64,000 nt of DNA from Artocarpus heterophyllus. Its lineage: Eukaryota > Streptophyta > Magnoliopsida > Rosales > Moraceae. The notes under the pieces were generated by a model. That model was given only the letters and a program-made list of their open reading frames with translations. It made no database searches and was not told the origin of the DNA. The DNA is taken from the NCBI GenBank assembly GCA_025403435.1, contig JAJQZP010000235.1, forward strand, positions 248,001 through 312,000, read 5' to 3'. A program made the translations under genes and the position numbers. Positions 11,798 to 23,344 of this stretch are shown here, in pieces. Each line of letters starts with the position of its first letter. Positions within the stretch are counted from its first letter, which is position 1.

Positions 11798-13827
11798 TGT
11801 TGGAAACAAAGTGCGCAACGGAATTTTAAAAATTTTCGTCAGAGTATTTTCAAAACACAAGTTTGACATGTTATATGTATAAATTAAACAGATCTTACTA
11901 ACCTCAGTATGCCGAAGAACCTCCGCGACCTGTGTAGAGAAGTAACGTTCTAGAAGAGCCTCAACCAACTGGTCTTCTTTGCTATTCTCTATCCACAACC
12001 GGAGTGAGTGTGGGCTCACACGTACAGCTCTTCCACCGGTGACTCTCCTTCCAACCAACAGAGAGAACCCAAAGCTAGTGTTCGTGATTTGTGAACAAAA
12101 GCTCTCAGGGAGTTTTCAGATGCTCACTCGAAGAGTATCACTCTTAATCTCTCAAATTGATCTGAGTAAATCATTAGACTCACTCCCTTTTTATACCTAT
12201 TGGTCCTAGGGTCAGTCCATACTAGATTAGGTCTCAAAAATCGAAACAGAATCAAGTTCGGATCAATATCTGATAAGATCCGTGTGAAAACGCGTAATCT
12301 TAACTGTCGTTGGTCGGCAGGCCGAACTTTCTGATAGGCAGGCCGAACAGGCCAGTTTGGTAGGCCGAACACATCATCCGGCAGGTCAAACTGCCGGGAA
12401 AAAATCTTCGCGAATATTTTATTTTCCACCCGAGATTCTAAAGGATAAAGTCTCAGTTTTGATTCAAATAGCCCAATAGAAAAGATATTTGATCAAAACA
12501 AACTTTATCAAGATAATCTCTAAGAAAATAAATCAATTCACAATAATTCTACAAGTTTATCTTGTTCTAATTGTCCAAAATTAAAACAACCGATAAATAG
12601 ACAAGAATTACCCGAACGTAATAATTCAACAAGTTCATCTTGAACTAATTTTCTTACATAATTAATTCAACCGATAAACAGACATGAATTATTTGATTCT
12701 TATAAATTTTAAACCAATATGATAAATCCGACATAAGTCACCAATTATTGGAAAAGCACACCGTGTCGTTACAGGATTTTGTGAGCTAGCAAAGGGGACC
12801 AAAATGGACCTATAAAGTTCAAGCTCATGATAATTATGAAACCCAATATCCCAGATATACATTTCACAATTATCAACTCCAACGCTACTCCACTAAAAGC
12901 TTGGAGCTGCACTCTCGAACTTTATAGAATTACGAAGCTCGTGTAGCTAAGTCTCCATGACATATCATAGTGTATCGCATCCCCATATGATCATCCATAA
13001 TCGGCTTAAGGACAAATTCTGTCTTACCTTCCCGATTATTTTTATCTTACGTTCCATTGTCTCACCATTAGAAAACTTACCATCCAAAGATAGTATACTA
13101 TTCGGTTACACCTATGTATCCAAATGGTTGAGCGCTCCAGTTTTCCAATTATAGGACAACGCATATAAGAGGATATCATTACTCCTAAAGAGGAGCTATG
13201 GATTCCATATCTATGAATAACAAGTCTACGCTATCAAGAGTCATGCCTCCAACGTACCGGCATGCATGCCACTATAGAAATGTGGGAGTCACCCTTTGGT
13301 ACATCAAAAGACACAAGTCGAGACAACGGGCCCACTATCCATCTCAGGATTAAGATACAATACAAATAATTGTCTAAAGTGAATCGATTTGCCAAGACAA
13401 AAGTATTAATCCAAATCAATTCACTTTATGTCCCGATCTAACACATCGTCACCTTTGACAACGTGCCAATGTTTCTATTCATGGAGTCCAACTCCGATGG
13501 TCAAGACAAACCATCTCCCAAAGGGATATAGACAACATAACAATCTTTACATGAATAAAGCGCCCAACTTTATTCCCTCGATTGCGGATCATATGTTTTA
13601 GACCGTCACCCTAAGAATTGTGTCTTCCGCATAATCATCCCATCATATGCCCAATTCTTAAGGTTTAGACTGACAGTCTCAGACTACTGTTTGCATATCA
13701 TACATTCAACAAATATGAACGTAAAGAGGACAATATTTGGTATATATAAATGAATAAATTCTTTATTGACAAAAATGTCTCCAAAAACGTATTACATTTT
13801 TACTCCTTAGAGCATAAATGCCTAACA
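11798..13827 (-). repeat. Copia A 3' LTR
   Basis: Runs from TGTTGGAAAC to GCCTAACA on the plus strand and pairs with 19396-21427. It holds a four-copy 21-bp-phased GGCAGGCCGAAC array at 12311-12400. Confidence 0.93.
12311..12400. repeat. Phased quasi-palindrome array, copia A 3' LTR
   Basis: GGCAGGCC-type motifs start at 12316, 12337, 12359 and 12380, with spacings of 21, 22 and 21 bp. The full unit is close to TCGGCAGGCCGAA, whose arms TCGGC/GCCGA are self-complementary. Confidence 0.8.
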
Positions 13828-13842
13828 ATCTCCCACTTGCAC
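13828..13842 (-). other. Copia A polypurine tract
   Basis: On the minus strand, GTGCAAGTGGGAGAT lies directly against the 3' LTR. This is the expected primer for plus-strand DNA synthesis. Confidence 0.8.
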
Positions 13843-16800
13843 TAAGTGAGTAAATACTGCAAATTTTGCATCCCCATAGCTTCCACATGCCTCTCGAAGA
13901 CTCTCCCAGTAAGTGTCTTCGTAAATGGATCAGCTAAATTGTCCTCTGACGCGATCTTGCACACCGTGACATGCCCGCTCTCAACGAAGTCCTTTATCAC
14001 ATGATACTTCCGATCAATATGCTTACTCTTCTTGTGAAATCTTGGTTCCTTAGCATTAGCTACCACCGCACTGTTATCACAGTACAGTGATACCGCCTTA
14101 TCCATACCAGGAACTACCTCAAGATCCCCAAGGAACTTGCAGAGCCACACTGCTTCTTTCGAAGCATCACTAGCCGCCACATACTCGGCCTCCATCGTTG
14201 AATCCAAAGTGCAATCTTGCTTCGCACTTCTCCAACTGATGGCACCGCCACCTAGAGTAAACACAAACCCCGAAGTCGATTTCCTAGAATCCAGGCAGGA
14301 TTGAAAATCCAAATCAGTGTATCCTAGAGGAGTTAAATCCTCACCCGAATACACAAGCATATACCCTCGAGTCCTTCTCAGGTACTTAAAAACATGCTTT
14401 ACCGCAACCCAATGGTTCGGTCCTGGATTCGCCTGAAATCGACTCACAATCCCGACCGCATAGCAAATATCCGCTCGAGTGCAAAGCATGGCATACATGA
14501 GACTACCCACTGCAGAAGCATAAGGTACCTTCTTCATGTATTCTCTTTCTTCATAAGACTTTGGAGAGTCTTTCTTAGAAAGAGTAATTCTAGACCTAGA
14601 TGGTTGCCCACCTTTCTTGGAATCCTGCAATGCAAACCTCCTGAGAATTTTATCTATGTAGCCGGCCTGTGATAAAGCTATCATTTTGTTCTTCCTATCC
14701 CGAAAGATATGGATACCGAGAACAAAATTAGCCTCACCTAAGTCCTTCATGTCAAACTGCTTGGTCAACCAAAATTTGACCGATGACAACGCCTCAACGT
14801 CATTGCCAATAAGCCAAATGTCATCTACATAGAGTAGTAGAAAAACCACCTTCCCATCCTTAATGTGTTTGTAAACACATGGTTCATCCACATTTTGTGA
14901 GAACCCATAAGTTTTGATCACTTGATCAAATCTTATGTTCCAAGAACGAGAAGCCTGCTTAAGTCTATAAATTGACTTTAGCAGCTTACAAACCTTACCC
15001 TCTTGACCTACGACCTTGAACCCGTCTGGTTGTTCAATATAAATGGACTCATCAAGATAGCCATTTAGAAAAGCCGTCTTGACATCCATCTGCCAAATCT
15101 CGTAGTCGAGAGCGGCAGCTATGGACAAGAGAATCCGGATGGACTTAAGCATGGCTACAGGCGAAAAGGTTTCCTAATAATCGATTCCTTCCTTTTGCGT
15201 ATAACCCTTAGCTACCAGTCTAGCCTTAAAGGTTTCGACCTTTCCATCCACTCCTCTTTTCCTCTTGTAGATCCACTTACATCCTATGGGTTTTACCCCT
15301 TCGGGAAGATCCACAAGCTCCCAGACCCGATTAGTCTCCATAGACTTCATCTCTATGTTCATTGCCTCTGTCCAGAGTCTTGAATCAACATCCTCCATGG
15401 CTTCTGCGTAAGTATAAGGATCCCTGTCATGTTCATCCGGTTCAGCCAAAAAGACTTCCCCATTGAACATATAACTTTCAGGTTGACGCCCGATCCTCCC
15501 ACTACGCCGAAGCCCCTGAGGTTGTTGTTCAGGTTTGTTTGGTTTTTCTACACTGATCGGAATGGTTTCATTCGGAACCTCCGAAGTAAACGGATCACCC
15601 CTCAACTCCTCAAGCACCACTTTGCTTCAAGGTTTATAGTCGTTCATGTAACTCTCCTCAAGGAAAGTTGCATTAGTTGAAACCACGACTTTATTTTCCT
15701 TTGGGTTATAAAAATAACCCCCTTTAGTCCCTTTTGGATATCCTACAAACACGTAAACTTCTGAACGTGCTTCCAACTTATTCAGATCCTTAAACAGGAC
15801 ATGAACTGGACATCCCCATATGCGAATATGGTTTAAGGATGTCTTCCGTCTTGTCCACAACTCGTGAGGAGTTTTAGGGACCGATTTTGAAGGCACATTG
15901 TTCAAAAGATAACATGCGGTTTGTAGTGCATATCCCCAAAAAGATAAAGGCAATGATGAATAACTCATCATGGACCGAATCATGTCCAACAAAGTCCAAT
16001 TTCTTCTTTCTGCTACGCCATTCTGCTGCAGAGTGCCTGGCGTAGTCAAATGGGATAAAATCTCATTCTCTAACAAGTGTCCTAAGAACTCTTCAGAAAG
16101 GTATTCCCCACCTCGATCAGATCGAAGTGCCTTTATGGGTTTACCCAATTGCTTTTCCACTTCAGCCCGAAACTCCTTGAACTTATCATAAGTTTCGCTT
16201 TTGTGGTGCATCAGGTACACATACCCATATCTTGAGTAATCGTCAATAAAAGTGACGAAGTACTCATACCTTCCTCGTGCCCGGATGTTCATCGGTCCGC
16301 AAACATCACTATGCACAAGTTCTAGAACCCTTTCGGCCCTATTGCCCTTAGACCCGTATGGTCTTTTGGTCATTTTACCCTCCAAACAAGACTCACATTG
16401 AGGTATAGATTCCACCTTTAAGTGACTTAAAGGTCCATCCCTTACCAACCTTTGAATCCTATTCAGGTTAATATGGCCAAGGCGCAAATGCCAAAGATAA
16501 GTCTTATTAGAGTGAGAAGTTTTAAGTCTTTTTGAGTCATTATCATTTATCTCAGCATTAAGCAATAGGTCCATCTTAGGTTTGATAAAATATAGATTAT
16601 TTTGCATCCATCAAGAACAGATAAAAGATTTGTTTTTACGAATCACCACTTTTTCATTAAAAGATACCACGCAGGAGTCTTTAAATAAAGAAGATACATA
16701 AATTAAATTCCTTTTAAATTTAGGAACATAAAAACAGTCTCGCAAAATTAAACTCCTATAATTATCAAAATAAAGATGGACATCTCCCACTGCTTCCGCT

Positions 16801-17795
16801 GAGACCAAGGATCCATCGCCCATCCGAAGCGTTAAGTCTTCACGAAGTAGACTTCTCGTTTCTTTGAATCCCTGCAGAGAAACACAAACATGATTAGTTC
16901 CACTGGAATCTATGACCCAGATGTCACTGGATTCCTCAACCAAACAAGTTTCTAAATATAGAAGATCACACCTACCTCTCCTGGAAAGGAAGTCCTTGCA
17001 ATGCTTCTTTATATGCCCGATCTTACCACAGAAGAAGCACTTAAGCTTCTTTGGGTTCTTCTTCTTCTTCTTCTTGCTCTTGGTAGCAACAGGAATAGAA
17101 GACTTCCCACTTTTGGCCCGTTGCTTCTTTCCATTCCCAGAGTTAGAATTGAAACCAGAAGCAGCTACCATGTTGGCCTCTCCACCAGCAGGAGACTCCC
17201 TGATCAGCAGTTCAAACTCCTATAACTGTTTCATCAGTTCTGTCAAGGTCATATCCCGTCTATTGCTCAGATTAAAAGTAGCTCTAAACGGAATAAATTC
17301 CTTAGACAGAGTCTCAAAGACCATAGTCATCTGAGTTTCAGCATCGATGTCGGCTCCATTGGTTTGAGCCTCAGCGAGGTAACCCATGACCAACATCATA
17401 TGCTCCTTTACAGATGTCCCCGGTCTCTGTCTACAGTTTAAGAGTTTCCGAAGCGCCCATTGCCGCTTTCTTATGGCTTGGCCTCCAAACATGTCCTCAA
17501 GATTATCCAAGATCTGCTTCGCAGTCTCATAATCCTGATGTTGAGCCTGCAGCACATTGTTCATGCTAGCCATAACATAGCAGCGGGCCTGATCATTAGC
17601 ATCTTTCCAGCGGTCGTACGCTTGGAATTGCTCATTACTTGAGTCTCCCGTAGGCTCAGGAGGACAAGGAGTTGTCAGAACATATTTCAGTTTCTCAAAG
17701 GAAAGGACGATGTCCAGGTTCCGTTTCCAATCGTTATAGTTCTCACCTGTTAATTGGTTTTTGTCAAGTATCGATGATAAAGCGTTTTTAGACAT
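13842..17795 (-). pseudogene. Copia A gag-pol polyprotein, one frame with four stops
   Basis: A single reading frame of 1,317 codons, with no frameshift, starts at the ATG 17793-17795. Gag occupies codons 1-250 (UBN2-type). A zinc knuckle CX2CX4HX4C-type (CFFCGKIGHIKKHC) is at codons 253-266. The protease site is near codon 296 and reads DSSGT where DSGAT is usual. The GAG-pre-integrase HHCC follows. The integrase D, D, E are near codons 497, 560 and 596, with 35 residues between the last two. Reverse transcriptase has YVDD near codon 989, and RNase H is at the C-terminus. In-frame stops fall at codons 192 (TAG), 395 (TGA), 723 (TGA) and 874 (TAG), each one transition away from a sense codon. 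The copy could not make a full polyprotein without readthrough. Confidence 0.9.
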
Positions 17796-19379
17796 TTTCA
17801 ATCTACAATAAAGAATCATATACCAAACATAAGCAAACATATATAATAATTTAGTAAGATAACACAATCATGTAAAATCATACAAATGTGTTTATGTGTC
17901 AAAACCTTGAAAATATCACAACCTTACAACGATAATTCCCAACTCATAATTCAACAAGCTCCTAGGGGAGTCACGCCAAATTCAATCAGGAATACGGATC
18001 CCCTCCTGATTAATATATGCCATCCAGGACCCGTATGATCCAGCATATACTAATAATCGTTTCTTTGGCCATTAATTTTATTAACAGAGCTCCTAGGGGA
18101 GATTAATAATAAAATTAACGTGAGTGTATAACCACTGTTTCAATATTTTATCCACGATTTATAATCACCACCTAGGGGTGTGCAACCATAAATCATACTA
18201 AAATACCTTATCCTTTCAGAGATCCAATCTGGTACATGATAGAAATCCCTTCCTAGGGGTCAGGACCACCATGTTCTTCCTATGGACCAACGATGGAGGC
18301 CTTAGGTTCTCTCTTCGAAAACCTTCTCCCACTCAATCTTTTGAAGTCAAGGTTTTATTTTAAAATTGTGCATGAACAATTTTAATATGAGCGGCACTCC
18401 CTATTCTATATGGCATGTTATCAATATACATGGTAAATCATATTATAATGCAGACAAGCAAAGCAATCAAGCAAAGCTACAAGCATAATAATAATAATAA
18501 TATTATGGTTCCACCCTAGAGAATAGAAAACTAAGATTACAAGAGAATAATCGAGACATTTATCGATTCTTCATCTTTGAATCCTCAAGCTGTATCCTTC
18601 TTCATGTAATATCCATCTTCAAGTCCTCAATCCCGTATGAATCGAACACTTCATATTTCCGGTCATATCCAAATTTAATGTTTCTCAGAATTGTCCCAAA
18701 AATAAAATTAAAACTGCAACGGAAAAAAAATTGCACCTTTTCTGGACATTTGGTAGCTCTCGGTCGGCAGGCCGATCTAGGTGATCGGCCTACCGATCAT
18801 GGAGGTTCGGCCTGCCGGCAGAGCACCAAAATTTCTGTCCCACTGTCGGCCTGCCGAACTGTGAGGTCCGGCATGCCGACCGAGCAGAAAACGCACATTC
18901 CAAAAAATACAATTTTAATGCAATTCATCAATTTTATTTTCAACAATTCAAAAACATAAAATTAGAGACTCAGGAAATACTTGGAGGCGCCATCATCAAT
19001 CTTTAAGATCCGACTTCTCGTTCCGTCTTCTCCGAATAATTATTTAATTACAAAATTCTTACAAATTAAAAATTAAATAACAATTCATAGACAGAAATGA
19101 TAGTCCGCCATCTAATTACATGAAAAACCTAGATACACATTCTAACCTCTAAGGAACCATAACCGGTATTAATTAATTAATAAATAATTAAACAACAATT
19201 TAATCAACCATAATTAATTAATAAATATTCACCACATAATCCATGACAACATTTATATATTATATAGAAACCTAGAGTGCCATCTCTCTATAAAATTCAA
19301 TTCAAGCATAGGAGAGACTAAGATCACAAAATTTATGCATATAACATGATCACAAACTTGCAAATTTATGTAAAAACCT
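17796..19379 (-). other. Copia A untranslated leader (between primer site and gag)
   Basis: About 1.6 kb without a coding frame. It contains four CCTAGGGG motifs at 17961, 18092, 18171 and 18252, the last three about 80 bp apart, and a block of TCGGC-NN-GCCGA quasi-palindromes at 18761-18886. Long leaders with structured packaging or dimerisation signals are known in LTR elements; that role is inferred here. Confidence 0.6.
18761..18886. repeat. Phased quasi-palindrome array, copia A leader
   Basis: TCGGC/TCCGG motif starts lie at 18765, 18785, 18807, 18846 and 18867, with spacings of 20, 22, 39 and 21 bp. Central dinucleotides alternate between AG and CT, so neighbouring units can also pair with each other. 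Confidence 0.75.
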
Positions 19380-19393
19380 TGGCTCTGATACCA
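19380..19393 (-). other. Copia A primer-binding site (initiator tRNA-Met type)
   Basis: On the minus strand, TGGTATCAGAGCCA lies two bases inside the 5' LTR. It matches the usual complement of the initiator tRNA-Met 3' end. Confidence 0.9.
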
Positions 19394-19395
19394 AT

Positions 19396-21427
19396 TGTTG
19401 GAAACAAAGTGCGCAACGGAATTTTAAAAATTTTCGTCAGAGTATTTTCCAAAACATAAGTTTGACATGTTATATGTATAAATTAAACAGATCTTACTAA
19501 CCTCAGTGTGCCGAAGAACCTCCGCGACTTGTGTAGAGAAGTAACGTTCCAGAAGAGCCTCAACCAACTGGTCTTCTTTGCTATTCTCTATCCACAACCG
19601 GAGTGAGTGTAGGCTCACACGTACAGCTCTTCCACCGGTGACTCTCCATCCAACCAACAGAGAGAACCCAAAGCTAGTGTTCGTGATTTGTGAACAAAAG
19701 CTCTCAGGGAGTTTTCAGATGCTCACTCGAAGAGTATCACTCTTAATCTCTCAAATTGATCTGAGTAAATCATTAGACTCACTCCCTTTTTATACCTATT
19801 GGTCCTAGGGTCAGTCCATATCAGATTAGGTCTCAAAAAATCGAAACAGAATCAAGTTCGGATCAATATCTGATAAGATCCGCGTGAAAACACGTAATCT
19901 TAACTGTCGTCGGTCGGCAGGCCGAACTTTCTGATAGGCAGGCCGAACAGGCCAGTTCGGCAAGCCGAACACGTCATCCGGCAGGCCGAACTGCCGGGAA
20001 AAAATCTCCGCGAATCTTTTATTTTCCACCCGAGATTCTAAAGGATAAAGTCTCAGTTTTGATTCAAATAGCCCAATAGAAAAGATATCTGATCAAAACA
20101 AACTTTATCAAGATAATCTCTAAGAAAATAAATCAATTCACAATAATTCTACAAGTTTATCTTGTTCTAATTGTCCAAAATTAAAACAACCGATAAATAG
20201 ACAAGAATTACCCGAACACAATAATTCAACAAGTTCATCTTGAACTAATTTTCTTACATAATTAATTCAACCGATAAACAGACATGAATTATTTGATTCT
20301 TATAAATTTTAAACCAATATGATAAATCCGACATAAGTCACCAATTATTGGAAAAGCACACCGTGTCGTTACAGGATTTTGTGAGCTAGCAAAGGGGACC
20401 AAAATGGACCTATAAAGTTCAAGCTCATGATAATTATGAAACCCAATATCCCAGATATACATTTCACAATTATCAACTCCGACGCTACTCCACTAAAAGC
20501 TTGAAGCTGCACTCTCGAACTTTATAGAATTACGAAGCTCGTGTAGCTAAGTCTCCATGACATATCATAGTGTATCGCATCCCCATATGATCATCCATAA
20601 TCGGCTTAAGGACAAATTCTGTCTTACCTTCCCGATTATTTTTATCTTACGTTCCATTGTCTCACCATCAGAAAACTTACCATCCAAAGATAGTATACCA
20701 TTCAGTTACACCTATGTATCCAAATGGTTGAGCGCTCCAGTTTTCCAATTACAGGACAACGCATATAAGAGGATATCATTACTCCTAAAGAGGAGCTATG
20801 GATTCCATATCTATGAATAACAAGTCTACACTATCAAGAGTCATGCCTCCAACGTACCGGCATGCATGCCACTATAGAAATGTGGGAGTCACCCATTGGT
20901 ACATCAAAAGACACAAGTCGAGACAACGGGCCCATTATTCATCTCAGGATTAAGATACAATACAAATGATTGTCTAAAGTGAATCGATTTGCCAAGACAG
21001 AATTATTAATCCAAATCAATTCACTTTATGTCCCGATCCAACACATCGTCACCTTTGACAACGTGCCAATGTTTCTATTCATGGAGTCCAACTCCGATGG
21101 TCAAGACAAACCATCTCCCAAAAGGGATAAAGACAACATAACAATCTTTACATGAATAAAGCGCCCAACTTTATTCCCTCGATTGCGGATCATATGTTTT
21201 AGACCGTCACCCTAAGAATTGTGTCTTCCGCATAATCATCCCATCATATGCCCAATTCTTAAGGTTTAGACTGACAGTCTCAGACTACTGTTTGCCTATC
21301 ATACATTCAACAATATTAACGTAAAGAGGACAATATTTGGTATATATAAATGAATAAATTCTTTATTGATAAAAATGTCTCCAAAAACGTATTACATTTT
21401 TACTCCTTAGAGCATACATGTCTAACA
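19396..21427 (-). repeat. Copia A 5' LTR
   Basis: Runs from TGTTGGAAAC to GTCTAACA on the plus strand, nearly identical to 11798-13827. It is followed by the AAAAC target duplication. Confidence 0.93.
19909..20000. repeat. Phased quasi-palindrome array, copia A 5' LTR
   Basis: The counterpart of 12311-12400. This copy keeps more of the units in the canonical GGCAGGCCGAAC form, and several of the LTR-to-LTR differences fall here. Confidence 0.8.
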
Positions 21428-21640
21428 AAAACATCGATAAATAAAAGATCGAACCTTAAGTAGGATGCGTTTCGAGAGCATCAAGTACTCCGTATCCAGC
21501 CATCCCGGCATTAGGCTCAATGAATCTAAAAGATTGAATAACGACATACCACAAGAAATACAGAATACAAGGTTAACGGTTATTCGTGACACACGAAATA
21601 TAGACACACATGCCTACATGCCATGGATAAAACCAAAAGA

Positions 21641-22291
21641 TTACAGATGGAGATTCAAATCAATTGGTTGCTCTTGGCTTTTCCTTTCCCATTCAAGCTT
21701 GGATGTTGCAGTGTCGGATTCTGGATGTATGATTTGCATCTTATCTATCAATTCCTCAGCTGCTAAAGCAGTAAAAAAGATTTGTCTCTTCGATTCTGCA
21801 ATGATGTTTTCTTCCACAACGTAATCTAGAAATTTCAAAAGACCATTATAAAAACCATTTACATTCAGTAGTCCCAAGGGTTTGGAATGAAAGCCCAATA
21901 ATTGCTCACAAGCAACTACGAATATTTCCTCAAGAGTACCTAGACCACCAGGTAATGCTATAAAAGCATCAGAATTATTGATTATGGCTTTAAAATTTCT
22001 AGGGATGCTCCTAACTCCTTTTCCCTTACCTATGGTTTCCTTATAAAGGTTTCCTTCAGCTAGAATATGAGGCCAAATTCCTACAACTGTAGCGTCACTA
22101 GACCTAGCTGCTAGCATCATATTTTCCATCATTTTTATACTACCACCCCCATAAATTATGTTAATCTTCCTACGTGCTAGGACTTGCCCTAAGAGTTTTG
22201 CAGTTTCTAAATAGGCTTTATCTTTTTCAAAACTGGAACCACAAAAGACACAAACATTCTTTATTTTCTTGGTGGACTGGGAGGTAGACAT
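21641..22291 (-). CDS. LOG-like: LOG-like cytokinin nucleotide phosphoribohydrolase family ORF, intronless
   Basis: 216 aa from the ATG at 22289-22291. The fold signature is clear: VCVFCGSS (residues 13-20), IIYGGGS (46-51), DAFIALPGGLGTLEE (108-122), KPLGLLNVNGFYN (137-149). LOG enzymes release active cytokinin base from its riboside 5'-monophosphate in the cytosol. Departures from typical plant LOG: PGGLGTLEE in place of PGGYGTLEE; GGGSIKMME where GGGSVGLMG is usual; and no clear counterpart of the catalytic Arg in the M-H-x-R-K stretch (here SIPRNFKA, 95-102). Activity is therefore uncertain. Plant LOG genes usually have several introns; this ORF has none. It lies between copia A and an LTR remnant, in sense with the host element, and is unbroken among decayed ORFs. 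It may be a retrocopy or captured gene. Confidence 0.8.
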   Translation of the reverse strand: MSTSQSTKKIKNVCVFCGSSFEKDKAYLETAKLLGQVLARRKINIIYGGGSIKMMENMMLAARSSDATVVGIWPHILAEGNLYKETIGKGKGVRSIPRNFKAIINNSDAFIALPGGLGTLEEIFVVACEQLLGFHSKPLGLLNVNGFYNGLLKFLDYVVEENIIAESKRQIFFTALAAEELIDKMQIIHPESDTATSKLEWERKSQEQPIDLNLHL

Positions 22292-22603
22292 ATTTGGTTT
22301 ATATAAGTGATTGCTTTATGTCTGCTCCACTTAGACTCCAGGTTCTACCTGAGATTTTAAGGATGAAGAATACACAAAAAGAACTAAAGAGATAGACGAA
22401 TAGAAAATGAAAAGGTAATCCAGAAATTTAAACAAAATCTTGTGCGGGTAAGAAAGTAAGATAAGGTGATTGATAGTTTACAGAAAATCTGATTCACTTT
22501 TTGAAAAAGATTAGACTCCAATGATATACCTTTTGACAATTGAGAATGGTTTGACAGAAAACCCTCTTGACACAACTATAGACCTTTTGACAAATATACA
22601 TCG
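22292..22603 (-). other. Upstream flank of the LOG-like ORF
   Basis: 312 bases that do not match the LTR on either side. A TATATAA-like word (minus strand) lies about 15 bases from the ATG, too close to be a normal TATA box for this start. No upstream exon was found. Confidence 0.35.
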
Positions 22604-22727
22604 AAAATTTTGAAATAGATATAAATAAATAGGATGAAATAGATTTTAGATGAAATAAATTTTAGTTAGCATACTAATAATTAATTTGATTACCATATAT
22701 CCTATTAAGAAAATAATGGGTGTCACA
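22604..22727 (-). repeat. 5' LTR remnant of the gypsy-type element
   Basis: Matches the last ~124 bp of the LTR at 8561-11043 (10920-11043) with few changes. Shared words include AAATAGATATAAATAAATAG and AAATTTTAGTTAGCA. It ends TGTCACA, followed by ATAAT. Confidence 0.8.
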
Positions 22728-22732
22728 ATAAT

Positions 22733-23335
22733 GTTTAAAGGAGACCTTATGACAAGTAAGAAATCTCTTAGAATATTATTAAGAATGATACAAGGTCTCT
22801 TATAAGAGCATGATTTGTATTTTAGTGGTAAGTTTACCTTGAAACCCTAAATAAGTGATCGTTTCCGTATTCAGTATACAGACTTGATTAGGGTTTCAAC
22901 AAGTTAGGAATTAAGTAAGGAATCATATTATCCAATATTTGAGCGTAATTGAAATAGATTTAGAAATTTTGGTTTCGTTTTGATGAAAAACTATCAAAGT
23001 TTATAAACTAGTATTTTCGATTATTAAAAATACGGTGTGAGCGAGTAGACCTAAGTTAGTAAACTAAATGAGTGGCTGTGGTTTAGCTATTAATTAGGGT
23101 TGTGTATGAGTGTTTTAGACACTAAATGGCTAATGTATAAGTTGCAAAAGAGGGACACTAATCAAGCAAATAAAAGAGTACTTAAATGTTAAGTAATTTA
23201 AGGTGTGTGTGTGTGGTACTTTAAAAGGAACCAAGCAAGCAAGTGAGTTCAATTTAGCTCACTTTCTCCTAAATCTGACCCTTTTATGGAGAAATACTCC
23301 ATTTCCAACTACGGTTCAAGAAGATAAGCCATCTC
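22733..23335. other. Intergenic or old repeat DNA, no gene seen
   Basis: Moderately AT-rich sequence with a short TG run at about 23203-23215. No coding frame or boundary is visible. It may belong to the same older repeat as 36956-38685, which copia B and the solo LTR later split. Confidence 0.35.
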
Positions 23336-23344
23336 CAAGTGTGG

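Larger units (their letters stand above)
11798..21427 (-). mobile_element. Copia A: structurally complete Ty1/copia retrotransposon
   Basis: 9,630 bp with TG...CA ends, LTRs of 2,030 and 2,032 bp, a 5-bp target duplication (AAAAC), a primer-binding site, a polypurine tract and a full-length gag-pol frame on the minus strand. By hand alignment the two LTRs differ at about 45 positions (roughly 2.3%), mostly transitions. This suggests an insertion on the order of 1 million years ago if the often-used rate of 1.3e-8 per site per year applies. The reading frame has four in-frame stops, so the copy is not autonomous. It inserted into the gypsy-type element at 8561-22727. Confidence 0.93.
8561..22727 (-). 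mobile_element. Old Ty3/gypsy-type LTR element containing a LOG-like ORF and a nested copia
   Basis: The left boundary is an LTR starting TATAACGCC at 8561, and the right boundary is an LTR end ...GTGTCACA at 22727. The flanking bases are ATAAT on both sides (8556-8560 and 22728-22732), which fits a 5-bp target duplication, although an AT-rich 5-mer is weak evidence alone. The polypurine tract next to the left LTR lies on the minus strand, so the left LTR is the 3' LTR. Remaining internal DNA (11044-11797 and 21433-22603) shows no recognisable gag or pol. Copia A is inserted inside it at AAAAC. The 5' LTR is reduced to about 124 bp. Confidence 0.6.
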
